Below, in pieces: positions 22,196-33,669 of a stretch of 64,000 bases of DNA. Source of the stretch: Hortaea werneckii. Its lineage: Eukaryota; Ascomycota; Dothideomycetes; Mycosphaerellales; Teratosphaeriaceae. Each line of letters opens with the position of its first letter. The first letter of the stretch is position 1. Made by a program: the position numbers and the translations under genes. The notes under the pieces are model-generated. The model saw only the letters and a program-made list of their open reading frames with translations, did not search any database and was not told the DNA's origin. The stretch spans positions 558,001 to 622,000 of the forward strand of contig JBAOKB010000105.1 in NCBI GenBank assembly GCA_037044905.1, in the 5' to 3' direction.

Positions 22196-23591
22196 CTAAC
22201 CCCTGCCATATGCTTCTTTCACAAAACCATCCCATTCCTGCTGAAAGCTATAAGGACTCCTTCCACACCACAGCGGACCCGGCCTGCGCCGCCCTTCAAA
22301 CGCCACCGGCTCAACAAACAAGCCCGTAAAAGTTCCCCGCAACCTCATTCTGACCGTGGAGAGCAATCTCGCCGAAACATCCACGCCCGAACGTCAGGCT
22401 GCCACCGCGATCATTGTCCCTCGCGCGCCATCCGAATGAAACGTACCGATCGACTGCCACTTCGTCGGCACGCAGGACCCGGATTTCCATCCCAGCTCGA
22501 AGCCGCCCCATAGCGTTCCGTTGTCGACGCAGAGGAAGAGGCGGAAGTTTGATGCCTCGTCGGGTCCTACCTGCTCTGCAAGCTGAGGACAGGAGATGTT
22601 GTAGACGCCGGTGACGTTTCGCGTGCCGGGCATTTCTTGGGCGAAGGAGTCGATTTGCATCTCGTCATTATCGGGTTCAGTCTTGATCATGGCGGCCTTT
22701 TGGTGCCGGACCCCTTTTTGATGTTAGGGTCTGGCTTGATGTTGGGGTCCTTTTTGATTTTGGATTCTGATTTCACCTTGGGCTCAGCCTTTGACTTGGG
22801 CTCTGCACGCGCTTTTGAGGTGGTTGCCGCCTTGGAGCTTGGTGTGGAATCGCCCCAGAACTCCGCAGCTCGCTCATCACGAGAGTTTGCTTGGGCTTTC
22901 TTCGTACCCTTCGTCGTCTTCGGCGTAATGCCAAGTGTTGCTGATTTCGAGCTGGCGGCGGGCTTTGAAGGTTTCCTGGCAGCCTGCTTCGCGGTGACCT
23001 TCCAGGAGTGGTCTTAGAAGATGATTTCCCTTCAGGATCTGCCGTCTGTTTCGCTGTGACCGTGCCAGCTGTTGCTTTTGTCGAACTCTTCGAAGACGAT
23101 TTCTTGGCTTCTGGGATTGTTGCGCCGTGTTCGATGTTGATGGAGATGTCGCCCACGTTCATCGCGATCTTCGTCTTCTTGGAGCTCGTCTCACCCTCCT
23201 CGTCGCCCTTACGCCTTTTTGTCGTCTTACCTGAGGCAGCGTCGCCACCTAGCGACTTCTTCGCCTTTCTTACGGCAGCGGCATAATCTTTTTTCATTTG
23301 GCCTTCCATATCCGCGATATGCGGCGGCACCTTGAGCTTACCTTGGCTAAGCGCCTGCTGCAGACGGACTTTGGCAGTGTCCTTCTGCTTTGAGCGTTGC
23401 AATCCATAGTGGATCAGCTGCGCTTCGTACCAATGCCCTACCTGATCTTTTGCTACCTTGCCGTTAAGGAGATCCTTGAGCTCCAAAGGTGAAGCTCGAG
23501 GGTGTCGCTTGCCATCTCCTCCTACATCGACGAAGAGCGTGTCGCGGTACACAAACTCCCCGCGCACAACAAATGCGGCTGGGCCTTCCAT
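22196..23591 (-). CDS. Conserved fungal protein of unknown function, four frameshifts
   Basis: The coding sequence moves through frames at about 23005, 22691 and 22491-22496 (each one base missing) and 22312-22323 (one extra base). Corrected, it is about 465 residues. The N-terminal domain begins MEGPAAFVVRGEFVYRD and includes GHWYEAQLIHYGLQRSKQKD. The middle is Lys/Ser/Pro-rich with short repeats (KDPNIKPDPNIKK). The C-terminal domain has GVYNISCPQLAEQ, LFLCVDNGTLWGGFELG, YVSFGWRARD, FGRGCFGEI, FYG and RRPGPLWCGRSPYSFQQEWD, a block I associate with conserved hypothetical proteins of filamentous ascomycetes. No function is known to me. No intron explains the shifts. Because similarity-like sequence resumes after each, sequencing error is likelier than a pseudogene, though four hits in one gene make the latter possible. 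Confidence 0.6.
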
Positions 23592-23803
23592 TGTGCTCAC
23601 CGTCGATAATAATACATCAGTACTCAATACAGTACCTCATTAAATTCGCGTTGTCCGCGGGACATCTGATCACCCTTGAAAGCTACAACGGTCCGACGGT
23701 CCGACACCAGGAGGCGCGCCGGATCTAGTTCGGATTTAGACACTCAGCAGGCCTCGGTAAACAGGAAGCCGGTGGAGAGCTGGACAGACGGACGTTCATA
23801 TCA

Positions 23804-25029
23804 ATGAGGTGAGCACATTGGTAGGCGTTTAAGTATTCGTAAGTACTTTTCTCCCTCTTACGACAGTATATTCCACCTCTCCATTCATCAAAATGCCAAA
23901 ATCATCGCTATCCGTAAGGTTGACGGCAAGCCCGGTCAGGTCTACTACCCTCTCGAGCACGTCGACCTGCCCGAACCCAAGCCGAAGGACAATGAAGTCG
24001 TCGTGAAGATCACAGCAGCTGCCTTGAACCACCGAGATCTATTCCTCCGCCAGCATCTTTACCCTGGTGTCACATTCGGTGTGCCCTTGTTGGCAGACGG
24101 CTCTGGTGTTGTGGTGTCAGCTGGCTCAAGTCAAGAAGCACAACAATGGAAGGGCAAGAGAGTAGTGTTGAATCCTGGCAGCGGATGGAGAGATGATCCT
24201 GAAGGACCCGAGGCCCCTCAGGGATACGCCATCCTGGGCGGTACAAAGATGAACCCTCTGGGCACGCTGGGCGAGACTGTCACCATTGAGGCCTCCGAAT
24301 TAGAGGAAGCGCCGAAACACCTCTCTAGCGTTGAGGCCGCTGCCCTGCCATTGACGGGGTTGACTGCATGGAGAGCAGTCATGACTAAGTCACAGCAAGC
24401 GAAGCCCGGCCGTAATATCCTCATTACTGGCATTGGTGGTGGTGTTGCCTTGATGGCTCTACTATTCGCCTCAGCGGCTGGAGCCAACGTTTTCGTAACT
24501 AGTGGTAGCGAGGAGAAGTTGAAGAAAGCAAAGGCCATGGGCGCTGCTGGTGGAGTCAACTACAAAGAAGAAGGTTGGGAGAAGAAGCTTATGGGCCAGC
24601 TTCCGGCTGAAAGGAAGAAGCTAGACGCCATTATCGATGGCGCTGGAGGTGAAATTGTTCAGAAGGGCACGAAGATGCTAAGGGTAAGTACGAGATTCGT
24701 ATGCATGATCAAAAACTAACAAAGTATAGGCTGGCGGTGTCATTGTCGTCTACGGAATGACTATCAGCCCCAAAATGCCATTCCTCATGTCCGCCGTCCT
24801 CCAGAACATCGACGTCCGCGGCAGTACCATGGGCAGCCGAAAGGAGTTTGCGGATATGGTCAAGTTCGTCGATCAGAAGAATCTCAAGCCCATTATCTCT
24901 CGCACAGTCTTTGGCTTAGATAACATTGACGGCATCAATAGTCTTTTCGAGGACATGAAGAGCGCCAGCCAATTTGGTAAACTGGTTGTTGAAGTTGCGA
25001 AGGAGGATCAGGTCAGCAGCAAGCTCTAA
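23804..25029 (+). CDS. Zinc-type alcohol dehydrogenase / quinone oxidoreductase family protein
   Basis: Three exons (23804-23808, 23867-24683, 24730-25029) give 373 residues. The first exon is only ATGAG. The join gives MSIFHLSIHQNAKIIAIRKVD and keeps frame. The alternative is an ATG at about 23892 with one base missing after it (ATG.CC), so the start is less certain than the rest. The MDR fold shows ALNHRDLFLRQHLYPGVTFG and LLADGSGVV. The nucleotide-binding motif is ITGIGGGVALMALLFASAAGANVFVTSGSEEKL, quoted here in two parts: ITGIGGGVALM and AAGANVFVTSGSEE. The catalytic-zinc Cys of true ADHs is absent, so it is more like the YogA/quinone reductase branch of cytosolic NADPH oxidoreductases. 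The substrate is unknown. Confidence 0.85.
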
Positions 25030-26233
25030 TCCAGCATTGTAGTAATTCTATGTATACCGAGGTATGACCTAACTTGTGATGAATCTGCAGGTCGGACTCT
25101 GAACATTTCCCATCAGCCCCTCTCGCCTTGTCTCCACCATTTGATCGATGATCTTTAAATACATACCACGCTGCCAGCTCCCAGTGGCGGCAGAATAAAA
25201 TGATGCAGTAAAAATGAGCATATCTCCTCACCTCGTCCCCTTTCTTCTTTGCCCCCGTCCATGCAGCACGGCTTCACTTACACGCAAATATTTCGCGTGT
25301 TATCTGAAAGCCTTATTTGGAGACCTGGCGTAATCACTGCCAGCTTGGGTCCTCCGTAGCAACTTCCGTATGATTCTGTCTGAGCAATGGATACAAGCCT
25401 AGGTGCAGCATGCCAACCCGAGACTTTCGTGGAGCGACCTGAGCAAGGTGTCTGCTTGCGCACAATAATGCCACCGGCCTACCAGAATGGTGTAGCGTTC
25501 ATTGCGAAAGAGAAGCAGAAGAATCACTATGTGTACCTGTCTTATTATTCAAGGCAACTGGAGATCGAATCAACAGCCTGTGCAAACACATGCGTAAGCA
25601 CGTTGAGACAGCAGGATGATCAAGACAACGAAACATTCAGCCGCAGTGTGACAGACGAATATCCTTTTCACACCGACTAGGCTTGTCGCTGCAGAGATCG
25701 GACTATAATAAGACCAACAAGTATCTCCAGCGAGTGGTTCGATCGCGGCGTTCCGTCTGCCTCTCGCTGACCAAAGGGCGACAGGCGGCGGGCGGTCGAG
25801 GAAATGAATGGTTGCCGAGGGAGCCACAAGCGCGCAGGGTCTGGCGTTGGCGCACTAGTGAGGCTAGCCTCAGCGTCTTGGAGAGGCGAAAGAACTGCCC
25901 AGGCTGACCAGCATGGAAATGCATCAGGTCTATATAGCCATGGCTCTGATTTCAATAGCAGAATAGAATCGCCGCCTCACACATCCGTCGCAGTGAAATC
26001 GTAGGTAATATTTCCAAGGGGATTCTGGCAGCGAAATCCCAGCGAAACGAGGGGTGGCAGGATTTGCCACCTGGAGTCAAGGCTTATCGGTTATCTTAGC
26101 GTCGTTGGCCCCACCCAAAAATCTCTACAAAGACCGCCTTTTCTAAATTGCCCCCGACTTGGACATCTTCCTCTCGACACACTCTTTTTCCCCTACAACT
26201 ATTCCCCTGCCAGGCGCGGCACACACAGCAGCC
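25030..26233. promoter_or_regulatory. Intergenic and eEF3 promoter, 1.2 kb
   Basis: No supported gene; open frames of up to 97 codons (25387-25680 plus) lack motifs. A TATA-like TATATAG occurs near 25930. The last ~100 bases before the eEF3 start are pyrimidine-rich (CCTCTCGACACACTC, TTTTTCCCCTAC), as in strongly expressed fungal translation genes. Confidence 0.45.
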
Positions 26234-29200
26234 ATGGCAGCTTCAGAGGGTCAGATCAAGAAGGAGAACAAGCAGAGCACGAAGGTGCTGGAGGAGTTGA
26301 TGGGCAAGCTGTCCGTCAGCCAGCCGGGTGACGAGGCGAAGGGCTTCTCGCAGGAGATCGCTACCTTCATCAACGGCGACATCGAGGAGCATGCCGCCCC
26401 GACTGTGGCCGTCGAGAAGCTCCGCTCGATGCTGAACAACAAGAAGGATGCCAACGCCAACCAGAACGCTTGCGAGGCCATCGCCGCCATCGCCAAGCAC
26501 GCAGACGTTTCCCCCATCGTTCAGCCATACCTGGTTGAGCTGCTCCCGAACGTCCTTGCTGCCGTCGGCCACAAGATGGTCCCTGTCAAGGTCGCCGCGC
26601 AGGACGCTGCACTTGCCATCACCAAGGCCGTCAACGCCAACGCCGTCAAGGCCCTCATCCCACACTACGTCAACTCGATCCGCAACGCCCAGAAGTGGCC
26701 CGAGAAGATGACCGACCTCGAGTGTATCGAGGCCCTGGCGAGACCTCGCCGGCGCAGACTGCCATCCGTGTGCCTGACCTTATCCCAATTGTCTCCGAGG
26801 CTATGTGGGACACCAAGGCTGAGGTGAAGAAGAAGGCCTACAGCACCATGGAGAAGATCTGCCAGCTTATCTCCAACAAGGACATTGAGCGCTTCATTCC
26901 TGAGCTCATCAAGTGTATCGCCAAGCCAGAGAACGTCCCGGAGACCATTCACTTGCTCGGTGCTACCACTTTCGTCACTGACGTTCATGAGCCCACCCTG
27001 GCCATCATGGTTCCGCTGCTCGAGCGTGGTCTCAAGGAGCGCGAGACGCCAATCAAGCGAAAGTCCGCTGTTATCATCGACAACATGTGCAAGCTGGTCG
27101 AGGACCCCAACATTGTTGCTTCTTTCCTGCCGAAGCTGATGCCTCAGCTCAACACCAACTACGAGAACATGGCCGACCCAGAAGCCCGTGAGAAGACCAA
27201 GCAGGGTCTTGACACCCTGATCCGTGTTGGTAACGTCCAGGACGGCAAGATCCCTGAGGTCTCCCACGATGGTGACATCGAGACCGTCAAGAACAAGCTC
27301 AAGGACGTTCTTTCTGCGAAGCACAAGGCTGCCATCGAGAAGTTCGACCCTGTCCTTACCTACATTGGTGCCATTGGTGGTGAGCTTGTCGACGAGAAGG
27401 ACAACGAGACCCCGACCTGGGCGCTCAACGTCAAGCCTTTCATCACTGCCATGCTCGGCGAGGAGGCTCAGGCTGACGAGATCACTGAGAACCTGCGCAA
27501 GCGCTGCGCACCAGGCGACGCTGCTGAGGTTGAGCAGGAGCCTGATGAGGAAGAGGGCGAGGACCTGTGCAACTGCACCTTCAACCTTGCCTACGGTGCC
27601 AAGATTCTTCTGAACCAGACCCACCTTCGCCTGAAGCGTGGCCAGCGTTACGGTCTGCTTGGGCCAAACGGCTCTGGCAAGACCACGCTCATGCGCGCCA
27701 TCAACAACGAGCAGGTCGAGGGCTTCCCCAAGCAGAGCGAGGTCAAGACTGCCTACATTGAGCACGACCTCGACTCCGCCGACACTGAGATGACCGTCAT
27801 CGACTGGACGCTCATGAAGCTGAAGTCAGTCAACGTTGACAAGCCCGAGGAGGAGGTCAGGAAGACCTGGTTGAGTTCGGCTTTGCTCCTGAGCAGCTGA
27901 GCGGCCCCATCACTGCCCTCTCCGGTGGTTGGAAGATGAAGCTGGCTCTTGCCCGTGCCGTCTTCCAGGAGCCAGACATCCTCCTGCTTGACGAGCCGAC
28001 CAACCACTTGGACGTGAAGAACGTCAAGTGGCTCGAGGACTACCTGACCAACTCGCCATGCACATCCATCATCATCTCCCACGACAGCCGTTTCCTTGAC
28101 GATGTCATCCAGCACGTCATCCACTACGAGCGCTTCAAGCTCAAGCGCTACCGTGGCAAACTCAGCGAGTTCGTCAAGCGTGTGCCATCTGCCAAGTCTT
28201 ACTACGAGCTTGGTGCTGGTGACATGGAATTCAAGTTCCCTGAGCCAGGTTTCCTCGAGGGTGTCAAGACCAAGGCCAAGGCCATTGTCCGTGTCACCAA
28301 CATGTCCTTCCAGTACGAGGGCACCTCCAAGCCTCAGATCCAGGACATCACCTTCCAGTGTTCGCTTGGCTCGCGTATTGCTGTCATCGGTCCCAACGGT
28401 GCTGGCAAGTCTACTCTGGTCAACGTGCTCACTGGTGAGCTGATCCCGACATCTGGTGACGTTTACCAGCACGAGAACATCCGTATCGCCTACATTAAGC
28501 AGCACGCTTTCGCCCACATCGACCACCACCTCGACAAGACCCCCTCTGAGTACATCCAGTGGCGTTTCCAGACTGGTGAGGACCGTGAGACCATGGACCG
28601 TGCCAACAAGATCGTCACCGAGGAGGACGAGAAGGCCATGGACAAGATCTACAAGATTGAGGGTACCTCCCGTCGCGTCATTGGTGTGCACTCCCGAAGA
28701 AAGTTCAAGAACAGCTACGAGTACGAGTGTTCTTTCGCTCTCGGTGAGAACATTGGCATGAAGAACGAGCGCTGGGTGCCAATGATGACGGCCGACAACG
28801 CTTGGATCCCGCGTAACGAGCTTATCGCATCTCACCAGAAGCTCGTCGCCGAGGTTGACCAGAAGGAGGCTCTGGCTAGCGGTCAGTTCCGTCCTCTGGT
28901 CCGTAAGGAGATTGAACAGCACTGCGCCAACTTCGGTCTCGACGCTGAGTTGGTCTCCCACTCTCGCATGCGTGGTCTCTCCGGTGGCCAGCGTGTCAAG
29001 GTCGTGCTGGCCGCTTGCTCTTGGCAGCGTCCTCACTTGATCGTCCTTGACGAGCCTACCAACTACCTTGACCGTGACTCCCTTGGTGCTCTTTCCAAGG
29101 CCATCAAGTCTTTCGAGGGTGGTGTCATCATTATCACGCACTCTGCTGAGTTCACCAAGGACCTGACTGAGGAAGTGTGGGCTGTCATGGACGGTCGCAT

Positions 29201-29417
29201 GACTCCTTCCGGCCACAACTGGGTGACTGGTCAGGGCTCTGGCCCGCGTCTGCAGGCCGGTGAGGAAGAGGAGGAGAAGTTCGACGCCATGGGCAACAAG
29301 ATCGAGTCCACCAAGAAGAAGGTCAAGCTTTCTTCTGCTGAACTCCGTAAGAAGAAGAAGGACCGTATGGCCCGCCGCAAGCGTGGTGAGGAGGTCTTCT
29401 CCGACGAGGAGGACTAG
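26234..29417 (+). CDS. YEF3: Translation elongation factor 3 (eEF3), two frameshifts
   Basis: A fungus-specific ABC-F ATPase needed in every elongation cycle for E-site tRNA release. The ATG at 26234 (GCAGCCATGGCA) begins MAASEGQIKKENKQS. In order: HEAT repeats; first ABC domain with GPNGSGKTT (~476-484) and LSGGW; LLLDEPTNHLDVKNV; a chromodomain-like insert in the second ABC domain; GPNGAGKST (~719-727); LSGGQRVK; LDEPTNYLDRDS; and a Lys-rich C-terminus (RKKKKDRMARRKRG). Corrected length is 1061 residues, normal for the family. One base is missing at about 26737-26740 (ECIEALA / ETSPAQTA) and another at about 27866-27870 (VRKT / VEFGFAPEQLSG). An essential single-copy gene cannot tolerate these, so they are read as sequence errors. 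Very strong codon bias fits high expression. Confidence 0.93.
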
Positions 29418-30184
29418 ATTCTTCAATCAACCTGCGAGTTGTTGAGATCTGGAGGATGATCTGCTTCTTCTGAAACCGTTTTTTGCAGCATTGAGATGGC
29501 GTTGGGGAGGGGAAATGGATTTGATGAGTAGTCATGATATCCAATTGTCATGATAGACGTAGATTGCGGATTTGCAATACCAAAAAGTGTGTTCAGTTCA
29601 TATTACTTGATTTGACTTCTTCTCTTTTCTTTTCTCTAGCCAATACAAGCATTACGAGGTATTGTAGAGAGCCCCGTCTTGGTAACAGATGTGTATAGCC
29701 CTTGTCCGAGAAGTGGCGTCGCCCACGGGACGACGGTCCATCTAATTCTTGTCCGCCCCGAGGGTGATTGCCTCCACATAGAACTGCCAGCGCACGAATA
29801 CATGCAAAGCATGCAGCAAGACTGTCACGAACGACCAGAGGTTGTAGAAACAGAAAATTCCGAATATACGGGGAGGCGGATGGCGACTGGCGCTTTAGAT
29901 GCGGAAGCCATGCCCCATCCGCTTATCTCAGGAGTAGGACACACTTAGTTTCATTAGCAGGCTCCGTGGCACTCACGAGAGGGTGTACCGGACACAATTT
30001 CAAACGCATGTTAAAGGGTATCTATCGCTAACTAAAGGTAACCCTTATACATAGGTCCATCCATTATACGTCGAGGCTAGCACCGAAACCTTGAAATCAA
30101 ACTGGAAGCAACGCAATATCCTGACCTTGGGCACACTTCATGTCTTGTAAAAGCAGATCCAATCACTTACGGACAGCCAAGCGA
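29418..30184. other. Intergenic between convergent genes, 0.77 kb
   Basis: Lies between the eEF3 stop and the Hsp70-like stop. Short frames at 29679-30031 show no motifs. It holds only 3' flanks as far as can be seen. Confidence 0.45.
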
Positions 30185-32192
30185 TTACTTCCAGACAAAG
30201 TCCTGCGGGATGAGCCCGCCGCCCCATGGCCTCTTCCACTTCTTCTTCTCTGCGAGAGAGCTAGTTGCCTGCTCTAGAGAAGATGCGGTTGAGCGCCTGT
30301 TCTGGTTTGTGTCGTTGGCTGGGCCTGGCGGCAGTGTGGGCTTCACTGCAGGCGTGCCTGGAAAGGATGCTGGGACATGCGCCGGCGACGGTGGAGGCGA
30401 GAGTTGGTTCGCAACCGAGTGTGTACTGCTGGAAGCACAGCTGCCTCCAGAACGATGGTGGGTGCGATCGACGAGGGCGTCGACCAGATGGAGTCACGCC
30501 GATCTTGGTCGTCTTTGTACTGCAACTCGACGGCGGGTCCTTCCTCGCCGTTGATGCGGCACTTGATCGACAGCATTGGCCCGTCGAGGACTAACACTAA
30601 CTCCGCCGGGATGCGCCAGACCTTGGGATCACGCTGGACTAGTTCGGTCTTCTCATGTCGACGCAGCTCGGTCTTGACTCTGCATCGCACCTCGGCGTAC
30701 GGCGTCGTGTTTGCCGCTAACTCGTCGGAGACCTCATCGTGGTCGGTTCTGATGATAGATACTAGTAAGCTCACGTATTCATCGATGTCAAGCCAAGGCT
30801 GATCTCGCATCCGAAGTGCGTAGGGCTCGGCCTTCGTGCCCTCTTGCAGGATCTGGCCCTTGCGTATCAGCCACTGGACCTTCAGCTTGGAGCCCTGCCG
30901 GATCTCGACTCCATAGTTGTAGCTGGACAACCTCGAGTGCACAGTCGCGTGGTCGCTGGTGCTGAGCGCCTCGCATTCAACTGCACCTTGGACCACGGCG
31001 GTCCAGCTCCGATCGCCACGCCAGACGCTGATTCCTTCGTCCTCTGGGTACTCCTGCTTGATACGCTCGTGAAGGAAGCGAGATCCTCCAAAGCCGCCGA
31101 CCAGCAACACGCCTTTCAGTCTCCCATCTAGTCCCTTAGCTTCCAATCCTTCTTTCTGCTCATCGACAAGGCCAAGCACCTGACTCATGATGCTCTCGAA
31201 TGATGCTTCAAGGATGGCGTCATTGGGCAGGATCTCGCCGTTTTTGATCCTGCCTTTGCAATCGTCCTGGATACCTAATACGGGTATGCTGAACGCTTTG
31301 TCACATCCAGGCTTGTACTCGCGCTTGATACGATACTCGAAGTCATCTCGGATCAGTTTGAGTTGCTTTGGCGAGAGCTTTGCGAATGTGCTGCCGAGAA
31401 AAGAGCTCAGCTGAGTCTCAAACTCGGCGTTGATGAATGCAGACCCGCAAAATCCACCTTGAGCCGTTACGACTTGGTCCACAGACAGTGGATCGAGAGA
31501 CCGGATCTGGTACGAGACGACGTCGACAGTCCCTCCGCCAGCATCGCAGACGATGACGCAGTCTCCTTCGTCGACCTCGCCTTTCTTGACTCGGCTCTTC
31601 AGTCCATAGATGGCGGCGGCTTCAGGTTCTGAGGCGAACTTGAGAAAGGTCGCATCTTTCGCGATGCCCGACTGTTTGACGGCGTTGTGCATGCCCTCCT
31701 TTGCTCGGTCCGACCAACATGCCGGCAAGGTGACAACAACTGTGACTTCGACCCTCTCGAATAAATTTTTGATGCTTTCCGCCTGAACGATCTCGTCCTT
31801 GACCTTCGTCCACAGCCAGCTGAGATAGTCTGCGATTACCGCGACCGGTCTCTTGCCAAGCTTCTCAAGGTCGTCGTAGACCTTCCACATGCGTTCAGTG
31901 TTAGGCTTTCGTCTCTGCTTGCTGTCGCTAAACTGGCCCAGCTCCAACAGCAGCTTCACCCATTGTAGAGTCTGAGCATCTTCTGGGATAGTGAACCCAT
32001 ATCCGACAGCCTTGCCCTGTGCATCGTACGCGACATCTGAGGGACTTTGTCGCTGCTGTCTCTGATGCTCCAGTTTCCGATCACCTCGATGTCTGGCAGC
32101 GCCTTTGACGACTTCTTGAATAGCGCATATGCGACAGCGGTATTACTCGTGCCATAATCGATGCCAACGACGAGTCGACGTGCTGCATTCAT
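30185..32192 (-). CDS. Hsp70-like ATPase (fungal atypical Hsp70), two frameshifts
   Basis: Starts MNAARRLVVGIDYGTSNTAVAYA, where GIDYGTSNTAVAY is phosphate loop 1 of the Hsp70/actin fold. Then VTLPACWSDRAKEGM, FASEPEAAAIYGL, VIVCDAGGGTVDVVSY (phosphate 2) and VLLVGGFGGSRFLHERI (adenosine motif). The substrate-binding half lacks the classical Hsp70 peptide-binding domain, typical of the expanded atypical Hsp70 family of filamentous fungi. One base is missing at about 32038-32043 (DKVP / SDVAYDAQG). A second missing base at about 30440-30490 hides the true end: the correct frame continues through a Ser/Pro-rich linker to KRPWGGGLIPQDFVWK, stop 30185-30187. Corrected length is about 669 residues. 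Clients are unknown. Divergent from the GTPase at 32665. Confidence 0.8.
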
Positions 32193-32664
32193 TACACGGC
32201 TCTTTCCTCGGGCGCATGGACAGCGCTTGCCGATCCCTTGGCGTGGGTGGACTTCTTCGCTGAAGTAGTTGTGATCAGTATCGCAGTGTCATTGAGATTA
32301 GTGGCCACACAACCAGAGTGGATGAAGTGCGAGACGGAGAATGACAACGGAGTTCCGCTCGAGGTTACTGCGACATCCATCGCAGACGTATCAGCAACCT
32401 GTTAAGGTCCGGTCAGGCTTGGGGAGGCGCAGGCTTGGAGGCCTCCGCTGAGACACGTGCGTCGTCCATGGCTGCGCCCAGTCCCTTAAGCGAAGCATCG
32501 ATCCCATTGGCCGTAAGGGAGGCCTCCTGCATGATGAGCGGATGTGTTGACTGCATCCTGCGGACACAGCCACCAAGGGATCAATCAAGATCGTGTCGCT
32601 CAACTGCATCCTATCTCATCTCAGCCGTAAATATCGATGTCGGAAAGGCAGACAACACTTGAAG
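32193..32664. promoter_or_regulatory. Shared divergent promoter, Hsp70-like / GTPase
   Basis: 472 bases lie between divergent starts. A 62-codon minus-strand frame (32192-32380) abuts the Hsp70-like start but has no protein features. It probably carries both promoters. Confidence 0.45.
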
Positions 32665-33669
32665 ATGATGGACGCTATCATCAAAGAACTGGACATGGAA
32701 GAGACGAAAGCGCCGCTCATCCTTGTGATCGGGCAGACAGGCGCTGGCAAGTCTCACTTCATTAATAAGACGATAGGCGACAAGGTCGTCAAAGAGTCAT
32801 CCGGACTCAAATCATGCACCAGCAAGCCAGAGATGGTTGAGGTTCAGGTCGACGAACATCAGTTCCTCATGATCGACATGCCGGGTTTCAATGACACTAG
32901 AAGAGATACCGTGAGGTCGGATGCGACAATTTTGGCCGAGATAGCTCGAATGCTGACGCTGCAAACTCAACTGGGAGTGCAATTGGTTGGATGCCCTGTT
33001 GCTGAAGACCATTCGATGTCGCTGGCTGACAGGTATCTAGCGAGGTATACTGTATATGTATGACATATCAGCTTCTCGCATGACAGGCGACACTCTGAGG
33101 CAACTGGAGATGATCAAGCGTATCTGTGGCGAGCACTGTTACAGTAACGTCATGCTCGTCATGACACACTGGCCAAAGAGTCTGGCAGACCAGAAAGCCA
33201 ACGGTTGCGCTGTCAAGGAGAAAGACCTTAGGACAGAGTTCTGGAGAGACTTTGTCCGTGGCGGCTCCATCATGAAGCGTTTTGACAACGAGTCAATCAG
33301 TGCACAGGCGATCGTGCGCACATTTGCTGGAAAGCAGAACATCGTCACAGCTCTGCAAGAGCAGCTTGCTCAAGGCTTGAAGTTGAGTCAGACTACCGCT
33401 GGCTCGTTCATTGCCGACGCCCGCCGGGCAGAAGAGATTGACCCTAGCCCGAAATCTCTCAAGAGCGAGAACGACTGGAGAGATGGAGAAAGGATGAGGA
33501 GAAGCTTCCCGGCGATATCGTGCGCGACGTTCGCAAAGACATCAAAGACGCTGACAGTCAAGCGAGGAACAACAAGCGAATCCCTACTGTGGCGCTCATC
33601 CTGCGTTGGCTGATTAGCGTGTCAGCACTTGCAATGGGGGTGTCGCAGGTTGCTCTGCAAGTTGAATAA
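32665..33669 (+). CDS. AIG1/IMAP-like P-loop GTPase with C-terminal membrane segment, frameshifted
   Basis: Two exons (32665-32985, 33041-33669) give about 316 residues after correction. G1 is GQTGAGKS (23-30), G3 is DMPGFND (71-77), followed after the intron by RGILYMYDISASRMTG and a G4-like VMTHWPKS in place of NKxD. This pattern fits the AIG1-like GTPases common in filamentous fungi. A missing base at about 33472-33484 ends the frame early. In the new frame the protein continues with WRKDEEKLPGDIVRDVRKDI and a hydrophobic C-terminal segment (VALILRWLISVSALAMGV), which suggests tail anchoring in a membrane. The ATG at 32665 was chosen; earlier in-frame codons are non-ATG. The function in fungi is unknown. 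The divergent Hsp70-like neighbour may be co-expressed, which is inference. Confidence 0.75.

Noticed and set aside
27753..29426. 557-codon ORF on the minus strand opposite eEF3 (and a 366-codon one at 26665-27765)
   Set aside because: Antisense shadows of a gene with extreme codon bias. The Leu/Val-rich translations have no domain, and eEF3 motifs lie on the plus strand.
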